From assembly GCA_020638695.1 (NCBI GenBank), contig JACKIB010000002.1:345987-409986 (forward strand): 64,000 nt of DNA, in the 5' to 3' direction. The position numbers and the translations under genes are program-made. Under the pieces are notes generated by a model that ran no database searches, had not been told where the DNA came from, and worked only from the letters and a program-made list of their open reading frames with translations. Positions 44,492 to 54,700 of the stretch are shown piece after piece. Source of the DNA: Planctomycetota bacterium (GTDB lineage: Bacteria; Planctomycetota; UBA1135; UBA2386). Each line of letters starts with the position of its first letter. Position 1 is the stretch's first letter.

Positions 44492-45510
44492 ATCGCGGCA
44501 ACCCCGACGGTCCGTTCCTCGCCACCGCACTGGGCAAGCGCGCCGCGCGCCGGCCGATGTGGATCATGCGTCAGGCCGGGCGCTACCTGCCCGAGTACCG
44601 GGCGATGCGCGAGCGCTACTCGTTCCTCGAGCTGTGCAACACGCCAGAGGCCGCGGCCGAAGTGACGCTGCAGCCGATCGACCGCTTCGATCTCGACGCG
44701 GCGATCCTGTTCACCGATCTGCTGGTGCCGATCGCCCCGATGGGCGTCGGGCTCCGCTACGAGCCGGGTCCGGTGCTGTCCCGAACCGTGCAAAGCGCCG
44801 CCGACGTCGAAGCCCTGGGTGCACTCGACCCGGACACCGACCTCGCACCGATGCTCGAGACGGTGCGCCTGGTGCGCCAGCGCCTCGACCCAGGCAAGGC
44901 ACTGATCGGTTTCGTCGGCGCGCCGTTCACGCTCGCCTGCTACATGATCGAGGGCAAGGGCTCGAAGACCTGGGACCGCACGCGCCGGCTGCTGCACGAG
45001 CAACCTGAGGTGTTCGACGCGCTGCTCGACCGGCTGGCGAGCGCGTTGGAGCCACTGGTCGCCGCGCTGGTGGCGAACGGTTGCGATGCGGTGCAGACCT
45101 TCGATTCGTGGGCCGCGGTGTTGGCACCCGGTGACTGGGCCGAACGCTGCGCACCGCGCACCGAGCGCCTGTTGCGCGCCGCACGCGACGCCGGTGGCGT
45201 GGCGATCCACTACGTCAACGGCGCGGCGCAGCACATGCCGCGCATGGTCGAGAGCTGTGCCCACGTGCTGGCGTTCGACTGGCGGCTCGACATGTCGGCG
45301 GCCCGCGCACTCGCGCCGGACACCACGCTGCAGGGCAACCTCGACCCGACGATGCTGTTCGCCGCGCCGGATCGGCTGCGTCAGGCAGTGCGCGCGGTGT
45401 GTACCGGCGCGGGTGCGGAGCGACACATCTTCAACCTCGGCCACGGGATCCTGCCCGAGGTCGACCCGGCTGCGGTCGAGGTGCTGTGCGACGAGGTGCG
45501 ACGCTCGTGA
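44488..45510 (+). CDS. hemE: Uroporphyrinogen-III decarboxylase
   Basis: 340 residues. It removes four carboxylates to give coproporphyrinogen III. Hallmarks are RPMWIMRQAGRYLPEYR (substrate-binding Arg residues), FTDLLVPIAPMG, GFVGAPFTLACYMIEG and FNLGHGILP. AAGGGA lies eight bases before the ATG, one of the few clear ribosome-binding sites here; the ATG also overlaps the regulator stop (ATGA). Confidence 0.96.
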   Translation: MNRGNPDGPFLATALGKRAARRPMWIMRQAGRYLPEYRAMRERYSFLELCNTPEAAAEVTLQPIDRFDLDAAILFTDLLVPIAPMGVGLRYEPGPVLSRTVQSAADVEALGALDPDTDLAPMLETVRLVRQRLDPGKALIGFVGAPFTLACYMIEGKGSKTWDRTRRLLHEQPEVFDALLDRLASALEPLVAALVANGCDAVQTFDSWAAVLAPGDWAERCAPRTERLLRAARDAGGVAIHYVNGAAQHMPRMVESCAHVLAFDWRLDMSAARALAPDTTLQGNLDPTMLFAAPDRLRQAVRAVCTGAGAERHIFNLGHGILPEVDPAAVEVLCDEVRRS

Positions 45511-46889
45511 ACGACTACAGCCGATTGTTGGCCTGTTACGACCGACCCGGTCCTCGTTACACCAGCTACCCGACCGCTCCGGTGTGGCGCGACGACTACA
45601 CCGCGGAGCACCACCGCGAACGGTTGCAGGCGGCGGGGCAACGGCACGGCGAACCGCTGTCGCTGTACGTCCACATCCCGTACTGCAACGCGATGTGCTA
45701 CTTCTGTGGCTGCGCGACGGTGATCACCCAGCGGCACGACAAGGAGCAGCCGTACGTCGATCGCGTGCTGGCCGAGGCCGCGCTGACCCACGCGGCACTC
45801 GTTGGAGGGCAGGAATCGACCCGGCCGATCGCCCAACACCACTGGGGAGGTGGCACACCGACCTTCCTGGGTCCGGAGCGTATCGAGCGGCTGTTCGAAG
45901 GGCTGCGCGCGCTGTTCCCGCTGGCCGATGGCGCCGAGGTCAGCATCGAGGTCGACCCGCGGGTCACCACCCAGGAGCAGCTCGCCACCTTGGCGCGGTC
46001 GGGGTTCAACCGCATCAGCATGGGCGTGCAGGATTTCGACCCCAAGGTGCAGCACGCGATCCACCGGGTGCAGAGCTTCGACGAGACCGAGGCGATCGTC
46101 CGGGGCGCGCGCGACCTCGGGTTCCTGTCGGTCAACGTCGATTTGGTGTACGGGTTGCCGTTCCAGAGCATCGAGGGCTTCCAGCGCACGCTCGAACAGC
46201 TGCATCGATTGTCACCCGACCGCATCGCCTGCTACAGCTACGCGCACGTACCGTGGCTGAAGAAGCACCAGACCGTGATCCCGGAGGACGCGCTGCCACG
46301 CGGCGCGGACAAGCTCGCGCTGTACCTCTGCGCACTGCAGAGCTTCGTCGAGCACGGCTACGAGGCGATCGGTATGGACCACTTCGCCAAGCGCGATGAC
46401 GAACTGGCGATCGCCGCGCGACGCGGCGCCCTGCACCGCAACTTCATGGGCTACACCACCCAGCCGGCGCAGGACATGATCGCGTTCGGCATGAGTTCGA
46501 TCAGCGAGGTCGACGGCGCGTTCGCGCAGAACGAGAAGACGCTGCCCGCGTGGGAAGGCGCGGTCGACGCACACCGACTGCCGGTGGTCCGCGGCCTGCG
46601 GCGCACCGAGGAGGACGAACGGCGGCGGAGCATCATCCTCGACTTGATTTGCCGCTTCGGCGTGACGTTCGCCGACCACGGCGGTGCGGAACCGTTCCGG
46701 CAGCGCTACGCCACCGAGCTGCAGGCACTCGAGCCGATGGTGCAGGACGGACTGCTGACGATCGACCCGACCGGACTGCGGGTCACCGAGGTCGGGCGGT
46801 TGTTCGTGCGCAATCTCTGCATGGCGTTCGACGCCCACCTGCCGCGCGACGCCGACAATTCCGGGCCACGCTTCTCACGCACGGTGTGA
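45507..46889 (+). CDS. hemN: Oxygen-independent coproporphyrinogen III dehydrogenase
   Basis: 460 residues. Radical SAM enzyme; the 4Fe-4S cysteines are 60, 64 and 67 in YCNAMCYFCGC, preceded by RYTSYPTA as in true HemN. Further HemN marks are HWGGGTPTFL, FNRISMGVQDFDPKVQ and GMDHFAKRDDELA. The full-length N-terminus and the C-terminal domain distinguish it from HemW-like proteins. GTG start coupled to the hemE stop (GTGA). Confidence 0.95.
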   Translation: MNDYSRLLACYDRPGPRYTSYPTAPVWRDDYTAEHHRERLQAAGQRHGEPLSLYVHIPYCNAMCYFCGCATVITQRHDKEQPYVDRVLAEAALTHAALVGGQESTRPIAQHHWGGGTPTFLGPERIERLFEGLRALFPLADGAEVSIEVDPRVTTQEQLATLARSGFNRISMGVQDFDPKVQHAIHRVQSFDETEAIVRGARDLGFLSVNVDLVYGLPFQSIEGFQRTLEQLHRLSPDRIACYSYAHVPWLKKHQTVIPEDALPRGADKLALYLCALQSFVEHGYEAIGMDHFAKRDDELAIAARRGALHRNFMGYTTQPAQDMIAFGMSSISEVDGAFAQNEKTLPAWEGAVDAHRLPVVRGLRRTEEDERRRSIILDLICRFGVTFADHGGAEPFRQRYATELQALEPMVQDGLLTIDPTGLRVTEVGRLFVRNLCMAFDAHLPRDADNSGPRFSRTV

Positions 46890-48241
46890 CTGTGGACAGC
46901 GACGTGTTGGTGGTCGGCGCGGGACCTGCAGGGTTGGCGCACGCGTTCTGGCGCACTCTCGACGCCGAGGACGCGTCGGTGCAGCTGGTCGAGGCGCAAC
47001 CCGAACCGGGCGGCTGGGTGCGAACCCGGCGGATCGAGGGTTTCGTGTGCGAACAAGGTCCCCAGGGCTTCCGGCCCAACGCCGACAGCGACGCGTTCCT
47101 GCAGGCACTCGGACTGACCGACGAAGTGGTCGCGGCGGATCCGGGCGCCAAGCTGCGCAGCATCGCGCGTGGACAGAGGCTGCACCCGATGCCGTCCGGA
47201 CCCGGCGCACTGCTGCGCTCCGCGCTGCTGGGACCCGCGGGCAAACTCGGCCTGCTGCTCGAGCCGTTGCGGCGGCGCGGGGGTGACCCCGAGGAGAGCT
47301 TGGCGGCATTCGTCGGCAGGCGCTTCGGCCGGCAGACCGTGCCGCTCGCCGAGGCGCTGGCGAGCGGAGTGTTCGGCGGCGACGCACATCGGCTGGAGAT
47401 GAGCGCGGCATTCCCCGCGATCACCGAGATGGAGCGCGAACACGGCAGCTTGGTGCGTGGGATGTTCGCGCGACGCAAGCAGCCGCGCGTTCGCCGCCCC
47501 CCGCTGGCGACGTTCCGCGGCGGAATGGAGGCGATGGTGCAGGCGTTGCGGCATCGGCTCGAACACCGACTGGTACTCGGCCGGCGGGCCGTCGCACTCG
47601 AGCGCGACGGCACCACGTGGCGCGTGCGGCTCGACGGCAGCCCGGAACGGACCCTGACCTGTCGCGAGCTGGTGCTGGCGATCCCCGCCCGCTGCGCCGC
47701 ACCGCTGTTGCACCCACTGGACTCCGGCCTCGCCGCCGAGCTCGCCGCGATCCCGTTCGCCTCGATCGCGAACATCTACCTGGGCTTCGCCGACGGCGAT
47801 GCGCGAGAACGCCTGTCCGGGTTCGGGTTCCTGCTCGACCGCACCGAAGCATCGCCGATGCTCGGAGCGATCTACTGCTCGTCGGTGTTCCCCAAGTGTG
47901 CCCCGCCCGGCAAGTTCCTGGTCCGCGTGATGGCCGGTGGCATGCTGCACCCGGACGCCTTGGAGCGAAGCGAGGAGGAACTGGCGCGCGACGCCGAGGC
48001 GATGCTGCGCGGCTACACCGGTCTGCGCGCCCAGCTGCTGTTCCGACGCGTGTACAAGGTGCGCGCCGCGATCCCGCAGTTCGTCACCGGCCACCGGCGT
48101 CGGGTCGCGGCGATCCGCACCTTGGCGAGCCGACTCCCCGGTCTGCAGCTGATCGGCAACAGCTACGACGCGGTGTCCGTTGTCGGGCAGATGGTGCGCC
48201 CTGCGCGGGACTCCGCGTTTGCCGAGCCGGTGCGCCCGTAG
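46886..48241 (+). CDS. hemG: FAD-dependent protoporphyrinogen oxidase (HemY/PPO type)
   Basis: 451 residues. Oxidises protoporphyrinogen IX (or coproporphyrinogen) with FAD. The N-terminal dinucleotide motif is VLVVGAGPAGLAHA, followed by GGWVRTRRIEGFVCEQGPQGF, and the C-terminal FAD contact is LQLIGNSYDAVSVVGQM. It belongs to the PPO/HemY family; hemG follows the Leptospira naming of this position. GTG 46886 overlaps the hemN stop; GTG 46892 is an alternative. No ferrochelatase follows. Confidence 0.88.
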   Translation: MTVDSDVLVVGAGPAGLAHAFWRTLDAEDASVQLVEAQPEPGGWVRTRRIEGFVCEQGPQGFRPNADSDAFLQALGLTDEVVAADPGAKLRSIARGQRLHPMPSGPGALLRSALLGPAGKLGLLLEPLRRRGGDPEESLAAFVGRRFGRQTVPLAEALASGVFGGDAHRLEMSAAFPAITEMEREHGSLVRGMFARRKQPRVRRPPLATFRGGMEAMVQALRHRLEHRLVLGRRAVALERDGTTWRVRLDGSPERTLTCRELVLAIPARCAAPLLHPLDSGLAAELAAIPFASIANIYLGFADGDARERLSGFGFLLDRTEASPMLGAIYCSSVFPKCAPPGKFLVRVMAGGMLHPDALERSEEELARDAEAMLRGYTGLRAQLLFRRVYKVRAAIPQFVTGHRRRVAAIRTLASRLPGLQLIGNSYDAVSVVGQMVRPARDSAFAEPVRP

Positions 48242-48399
48242 CCCGAGCTGAGGGATCGCCGGCCGTGCGACACGGTCGACGGGTCGCAGATTCCAGCGCA
48301 TCCGTCGACGAAGCTCGGCGGTAAGCGGAAGCGCCAAGCCCACCAGACGCCACGGAGACTCGCCGGACGCCGCGCGGTGGCGTGGGTAGAGTCTGTCGC

Positions 48400-49545
48400 G
48401 TGCGCCCAGCCAAACTGATCCCGATCACCCTACCGGTGCTGCTGTTCGCGGTGCTGGTGTCCGCACTGATCTACAGCCAGAACCGGCGTGGGCCGCTGGT
48501 GGTGTCCGGGTTCGTCGAAGCCGACCAGATCCGGGTCGGGTCACGGGTCGGCGGCCGCGTCGGCAAGGTCGTCGCGCGCGAGGGGCAGGTGGTGAAGCAG
48601 GGTGATCTGCTGCTCGAACTGCAGCCGTTCGACCTGCTGGCCCAGCGCGCCCTCGCTGCCGCCGAACGCCGGGCGGCGGCCGAGGAGTTGGCCCTGCGCC
48701 GGCGGGGATTCCGGCCGGAGGAGATCGCACAGCGCAAGGCGCGGCGCGACCAGCTGGCAGCGATGCACGACAAGCTGGTGCACGGCCCGAGACCCGAAGA
48801 GGTCGCGGTTGCGCGCGCGCGAGCCAAGCAGGCCGCTGCGGTGCTCGAACTGGCGGCCGCAGAGCACAAGCGCGCCGCAGAACTCGAAGGCTCGCAGCAG
48901 CTCAGCCAGGCGCAGCTCGACAAGACCTCGCGGGACCTGCGCGACGCCGAGGCGATGGTCGAGGTGACCAAGCAAGAGCTCGCGCTGTTGCTCGCCGGCA
49001 GCCGCGCCGAGGACGTCGCCGCGGCGAAGGCGCAGCTTCTCGAGGCGGAGGCCGCACTCGCGCTGGCGCAGAGCGGTTTCCGCGCCGAGGAGATCGCGCA
49101 GGCCGAGGCCAAGCTCGCGGCGCAGGAAGCTGCACTGCAACGGATCGAGGAGCAGATCGCCGAGCTGTCGATCCGCGCGCCGGTCGACGGTACGGTCGAG
49201 GCGCTCGACCTCCGGCCGGGTGATCTGGTCGGGCCCAACGCTCCGGTGCTGTCGTTGATGGACACGCGACAGTTGTGGGTGCGCGCCTACGTGCCCGAGA
49301 ACCGCATGAATCTGGCCCCGGACCAGGTGGTCGAGGTCACGGTCGACTCGTTCCCCGGCAAGGTCTTCCGCGGGGCGATCACCTTCCTGGCACGCCAGGC
49401 GGAGTTCACGCCCGGCAACGTGCAGACCCCGGAGGAGCGTTCCAAGCAGGTCTTCCGCATCAAGGTGACCCTGCAGCAGCACGACGGATCCCTGCGGCCC
49501 GGGATGGCTGCCGACGTGTGGCTGGAAGGACGGGCCGGCCGGTGA
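48400..49545 (+). CDS. HlyD-family membrane fusion protein (YbhG-like)
   Basis: 381 residues: one N-terminal helix (ITLPVLLFAVLVSALIY), biotinyl-lipoyl halves (VGGRVGKVVAREGQVVKQGDLL and SIRAPVDGTVEALDLRPGD) and a long coiled-coil hairpin between. The hairpin contains four copies of a motif G-(F/P/S)-R-(P/A)-E-(E/D)-(I/V)-A, about every 45-60 residues. It links an inner-membrane exporter to the outer membrane. GTG 48400 is chosen because TAGAGT lies seven bases upstream and VRPAKL precedes the helix directly. Overlaps the ABC gene (GTGA). Confidence 0.85.
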   Translation: MRPAKLIPITLPVLLFAVLVSALIYSQNRRGPLVVSGFVEADQIRVGSRVGGRVGKVVAREGQVVKQGDLLLELQPFDLLAQRALAAAERRAAAEELALRRRGFRPEEIAQRKARRDQLAAMHDKLVHGPRPEEVAVARARAKQAAAVLELAAAEHKRAAELEGSQQLSQAQLDKTSRDLRDAEAMVEVTKQELALLLAGSRAEDVAAAKAQLLEAEAALALAQSGFRAEEIAQAEAKLAAQEAALQRIEEQIAELSIRAPVDGTVEALDLRPGDLVGPNAPVLSLMDTRQLWVRAYVPENRMNLAPDQVVEVTVDSFPGKVFRGAITFLARQAEFTPGNVQTPEERSKQVFRIKVTLQQHDGSLRPGMAADVWLEGRAGR

Positions 49546-51719
49546 CCGAACCGGTGATCCGCGTCGACCACCTGACGCGCAGCTTCGGCAGCAAGACCGT
49601 GGTCGACGACGTGAGCTTCACTGTCGAACGTGGGGCGATCTTCGGCCTGCTCGGGCCGAACGGCAGCGGCAAGTCCACCATCATCCGCATGCTGTGCGGA
49701 GTGCTGGCCCCGAGCTCCGGTCGTGCCACCCTGCTCGGCTTCGACACCGCGCGTCAGGCCGAGAGCATCAAGCGGCGGATCGGCTACATGTCGCAGAGCT
49801 TCTCGCTCTACCGCGACCTGTCGGTGCGGGAGAACCTCGAATTCTACGCGCGGGTGCACGCGATCCCGCGACCGCGGGTCGGCGAACGGATGGCGGCGGT
49901 CACCGAGTTGACCGGCCTCATGCCGTTCCTCGACCAACTTGCGGGCACGCTGAGCGGCGGCTGGAAGCAGCGCCTGGCGCTAGCCTGCTCGCTGATCCAC
50001 GAGCCTGAGGTGGTGTTCCTCGACGAGCCGACCGCGGGGATCGACCCGGTGGCGCGCCGCGACCTCTGGGACTTGCTGTTCGAGCTGTCCGGCCGCGGGG
50101 TGACGCTGTTCGTCACCACCCACTACATGGACGAGGCGGAGCGCTGCACACACATCGCCTACCTGCACATGTCGCGGTTGATGGTTCTGGGCCGCCCGAA
50201 GGACCTCAAGCGAGTCCCCGCGGTGACCCCCGCCGGAACCCGGCGGCTGGAGGTGACCACACCGCACCCCGCACGCCGACTCCCGGCGCTGCGCCAACTT
50301 CCCGGCGTGCGCGACGCGACGCTGTTCGGCGAGACGGTCCACGTGCTGGCCGAGACATCGGTCGACACCGCGGCGATCGCGGCGGCGGCGGGCGGCGGCG
50401 AGGTAGGCGTGCGGGAGATCCCGCCGAGCCTGGAGGACGTGTTCGTGACGCTGGCCCGGGCCACCGGCACGGACCGAGTGCCGGACGCTCCCCAGTCGCT
50501 GCTCCTGCCGCACGAGCCGGACACCGCGGCGGCGCCCCAGAGCGATCCGGTGACCGACCGGCCGGTGCGTTTCGGCGCGGGGTTGTGGGCGATCCTGCTG
50601 AAGGAGCTGTCGCACGTGCGCAGGGAGCCGGCGACGCTGTTCTTCGCGTTCGTCATCCCGGTGGTGCAGACGATCATCTTCGGGTTCGCGATCCAGACCG
50701 AGATCGAACACATCCCGCTGGCCGTCTACGACCTCGACGGACGGTCGGCCGGCCGCGAGCTGCGCCAGTCGTTCGCCAACACCAACACCTTTCGGGTGGT
50801 CGCCGAGGCACACGACGACGAGACCTTCCGCCGCGAACTCACTTCGGGCCGCGCCAAGGTCGGCCTGCTCATTCCGCCCGACTACAGCGAACGGCTGGTG
50901 CGCGGCCAGCAGACCGCGATCGAGGTGCTGGTCGACGGCAGCGACTCTGGGGTCGCCACCGCCGCGCTGAGTGCCAGCCAACAGTTGGGCCTGGCTCTGT
51001 CGCGGCGAATCGCGATGCAGGCGGTCGAAGGTCAGACCAGAGTGCCGTCGCGCGACCAATTCGGCGCGCTGGCCATGCCGATCGAGGTGCGCACTCGCTT
51101 GCTCTACAACCCGGACCTGCAGAGTGCGCGCTTCTTCGTGCCCGGACTGGTTGGCATCATCCTGCAGATCGTCCTGCTGTTCCTGACCTCGTTCTCGGTG
51201 GTGCGCGAGCGCGAGCTCGGCACCCTCGAGCAGCTGTTCGTCACTCCGGTCAGCCGCTCCGGCCTGCTGCTCGGCAAGCTGCTGCCGTACGCGCTGATCG
51301 GCGTGATCGAGACCTCGATCGTGCTCACCGCGATGGTCTACGTGTTCGACGTGCCGATCGCCGGCAGTTTGGGACTGTTGCTGTTGCTGTCGAGTCTGTT
51401 CATCGTCACCGCACTGAGCATCGGGCTGCTGGTCTCGACGCTGGCGAAGACCCAGCTCCAGGCGATGCAGTTCGCCTTCCTGGTGATGTTGCCGTCGGTA
51501 CTGTTGTCGGGATTCATGTTCCCGCGCGCGGAGATGCCGCTGCCGATCTACGCGATCACCTTCGGCATCCCGGTGTCGTACTACATCGAGATCCTGCGCG
51601 GCGTGATCCTACGTGGCGCCGACCTGATCGATCTGGTCCCGCACATCCTGGGGCTGCTGGCCTGCTGCGGCGTGCTGCTGACCCTCAGCATCGCCCGCTT
51701 CCGCAAGCAACTCGGCTGA
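49542..51719 (+). CDS. ABC-2 type exporter, ATPase and permease fused
   Basis: 725 residues. The N-terminal ATPase has GPNGSGKST (Walker A), LSGGWKQRLALA (signature) and VVFLDEPTAGID (Walker B). After a linker at about 300-340, an ABC-2 permease follows with six membrane helices (first FFAFVIPVVQTIIFGFA, then five after residue 530) and a large extracytoplasmic loop. It combines what YbhF and YbhS do in E. coli. With the HlyD partner it should export drugs, lipids or other hydrophobic compounds. The last 111 bases overlap the end of the convergent RND gene. Confidence 0.88.
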   Translation: MTEPVIRVDHLTRSFGSKTVVDDVSFTVERGAIFGLLGPNGSGKSTIIRMLCGVLAPSSGRATLLGFDTARQAESIKRRIGYMSQSFSLYRDLSVRENLEFYARVHAIPRPRVGERMAAVTELTGLMPFLDQLAGTLSGGWKQRLALACSLIHEPEVVFLDEPTAGIDPVARRDLWDLLFELSGRGVTLFVTTHYMDEAERCTHIAYLHMSRLMVLGRPKDLKRVPAVTPAGTRRLEVTTPHPARRLPALRQLPGVRDATLFGETVHVLAETSVDTAAIAAAAGGGEVGVREIPPSLEDVFVTLARATGTDRVPDAPQSLLLPHEPDTAAAPQSDPVTDRPVRFGAGLWAILLKELSHVRREPATLFFAFVIPVVQTIIFGFAIQTEIEHIPLAVYDLDGRSAGRELRQSFANTNTFRVVAEAHDDETFRRELTSGRAKVGLLIPPDYSERLVRGQQTAIEVLVDGSDSGVATAALSASQQLGLALSRRIAMQAVEGQTRVPSRDQFGALAMPIEVRTRLLYNPDLQSARFFVPGLVGIILQIVLLFLTSFSVVRERELGTLEQLFVTPVSRSGLLLGKLLPYALIGVIETSIVLTAMVYVFDVPIAGSLGLLLLLSSLFIVTALSIGLLVSTLAKTQLQAMQFAFLVMLPSVLLSGFMFPRAEMPLPIYAITFGIPVSYYIEILRGVILRGADLIDLVPHILGLLACCGVLLTLSIARFRKQLG

Positions 51720-54700
51720 CGGTGCGAGCGCCAGCTGACGCTCGAGCTCGTGCGCGCGGGCGGCCGGCGAACCACCGAACCGCGCCACGACCGCGTAGAT
51801 CGCCGGCACCACCAACAACGTGGTCAGCGTCGCCACCGAGACGCCGAACAGGACCACCACGCCGATCGCGTGGCGCGCCTCGCCGCCCGCCCCGGCTGCG
51901 TACACCAACGGCACCGCGCCGAGCGCGGTCGACATCCCCGTCATCAGGATGGGCCGCAAGCGCAACACCGAGGCGTCGATCACCGCCTTGCGCAGCGGGA
52001 TACCTTCGTCGCGCAGCTGGTTGGCGAACTCGACGATCAGGATGCCGTTCTTGGTCGCCAAGCCGATCAGGATGACCAGCGCGATCTGGCTGTAGATGTT
52101 CAGCGACTGGCCGAACATGGAAAGGCCCGCCAGGCCGCCGCACACCGCCAACGGGACGGTCACCAGGATCACCGCCGGTTGCAGGAAGCTCTCGAACTGC
52201 GCGGCAAGCACCAGGAACACCAGCAGCAGCGAGATGCCGAACACGAACTGCAGCGCACCGGTCGCCTCGGCGAACTCCCGACTGGTGCCCTTGAACGCGA
52301 CCCCGGGTGCTCCGGCGAGATCGTCCCGCACCACCCGCTGCAAGAACTCCAACGCCTGCCCGAGGCTGTAGCCCTCGACCAGGCTCGCGGTGATGGTGAT
52401 CGCCCGCATCCGGTCGTAGCGGTTGAGTGTCGCCGAGTCGGCGAAGGTCCGCAGGCGCACCACGTTGGACAGCGGAATCAACTGACCGGACGTGTCGGAG
52501 CGGACCCAGATCTGCTCGAGGTCGCGCGGCGACTGCTTGTCGGAGCTGCGCGCCTCCAGGATCACGTCGTACTCTTCACCCCGATCGACGTAGGTGGTCA
52601 CGCGGCGCGAACCCATCAAGGTCTCGAGCGTGCTGCCGATCTCCCGCGCCGAGACGCCCAGATCTGCGGCCCGGTCGGTGTCGACCACCACCTCGAGCTG
52701 CGGCTTGGTCTCCTGGTAGTCCGAGTCGACCGCGGTCAGGCCCGGGTTGGTCGCCGCCTTGGCGAGGATCACGTCGCGCCAGCGCACCAGCTCGTCGAAC
52801 GTCGAACCGGTGATCACGAACTGGACCGGCTGGCCGCTGCGCCGCAACAAGCCGGAGCGGGCGATACAGAACGCGCGGTAGCCGGGGAGGGCGGCGAGCT
52901 TGGCGTCGACCTCGGCCATCACGTCCCGCGTCGACCGTCGGTCGGGATCTTCGAGCTTCAGCAGCACGGTGCCGAACGCGCTGTTGACCGCGCCGGTCGC
53001 CCGGAACGAGCCGGGCACGCGCAACAGCACGCGCTCCGCCTCGCCGCGGTCGGCGACCTCCATCATCACGTTCTCGATCTGCTTCGCCATGCGCATCGCT
53101 TGGGCGAACGAGGCACCTTCAGGGCCGCGCGCCGAGATGCGGAAGTTGCCGCGGTCCTCGGGCGGGGTGTATTCCCGCGGCAAGCCGGTGTAGAGCCCAC
53201 CGATCATCACCGACAGCGCCACGGCGAGCAGGGTCGCGGCCCACGGATGGTCGACCATGCCTTCGAGCAGCCAGCGGTAGCCGCGCTGCATCGGCGCGAA
53301 CCCCGCGTCGACCAGGCGAACCAGTCGCGGCGACCGACCGCCGCGCAGCATCCAGGCGCACATCGCCGGCGACAGGGTCAGCGCGACCAAGGTGGAGACG
53401 CACACCGCGCCGGCGAGCGCCAGGGCGAACTCGGCGAACAACCGGCCGGTGTTGCCGCGCAACAGCGCGAGCGGCACGAACACGGCGACCAGCACCACGG
53501 TGGTCGCGACCACCGCGAATCCGACCTGCCGCGCCCCGAGGAACGCGGCTCGCAACGGCGGCTCGCCCAACCGAACGCGCCGCGCGATGTTCTCCAGCAC
53601 CACGATCGCGTCGTCGACCACCAACCCGATCGCCATCACGAGTGCGAGAAGGGTCAGCAGGTTGATCGAGAAGCCGAGCATCCACAGCACGAAGAAAGTG
53701 CCGACCAGCGAGACCGGCACGGTGACCGCGGGCACCAGCGTGGCGCGCAGACTGCCGAGGAACATGAAGATCACCAGCACGACCACCAACGCGGTGATCA
53801 GCAGGGTCATCCACACCTCGTGGATCGCCGCCTTGATGTAGACCGAGCTGTCGGAGCTCGGGTAGATCGCCATGTCCTCCGGCAGGGTCTTCTTGATCCG
53901 TTCGATCCGCTCCTTGACCCCGGCGACCACATCCAGGGTGTTGGCCTTGGCCTGGCGCACGACGCCGAGCCCGACCATGTCGACGCGGTTGCGGCGGAAT
54001 GCGGTGCGATCGTCGCTCGGCCCTGCCTCGACCCGAGCGACATCCCGCAACCGGACCAAGTGACCCTGTGGCCCGCGCCCCACCGACAGCCGCCCGAAGT
54101 CCTCCGCGGAGCGGAACCCGCGTTCGACGCGTACCGTGAACTCGCGGTTCTTCGACTCGACCCGGCCCGCCGGCAACTCGACGTTCTGCGCGCGCAGGGC
54201 ACGTTCGATGTCGCCGGTGGTCAGGTTGGTCGCGGCCAACGCCCGGCGATCGAGCCACACCCGCATGGCGAAGCGGCGGCCGCCCCCGGTGCGGACCTGG
54301 GCGACCCCGGGCACGCTGGTCAGCTGATCGATCAGGTAGCGCTCGGCGTAGTCGGTCAGCTCCATGGCCGAGCGCGACTTGCTGGTGAGGCTGATCCAGT
54401 ACACCGCGTCGCTGCCCGAATCGACCTTGCCGACCTGCGGCGGGTCGACCGTCTCCGGCAGGTCCTGGACCACCTTGGAAACACGGTCGCGGATGTCGTT
54501 CGCCGCCGCTTCGATATCGCGGTCGACCACGAACTCCACCGTGATCGACGACCGGCCGTCGCTCGACTCCGAAGAAATGGTGCGGATGCCGTCGACCCCG
54601 CTGATCGCGTTCTCCAACACCTGGGTGACGCGCGTTTCGACCACGGCGGCAGCGGCACCGATGTAGGTCGTGTCGATGCTCACCGTCGGTGTGTCGATGT

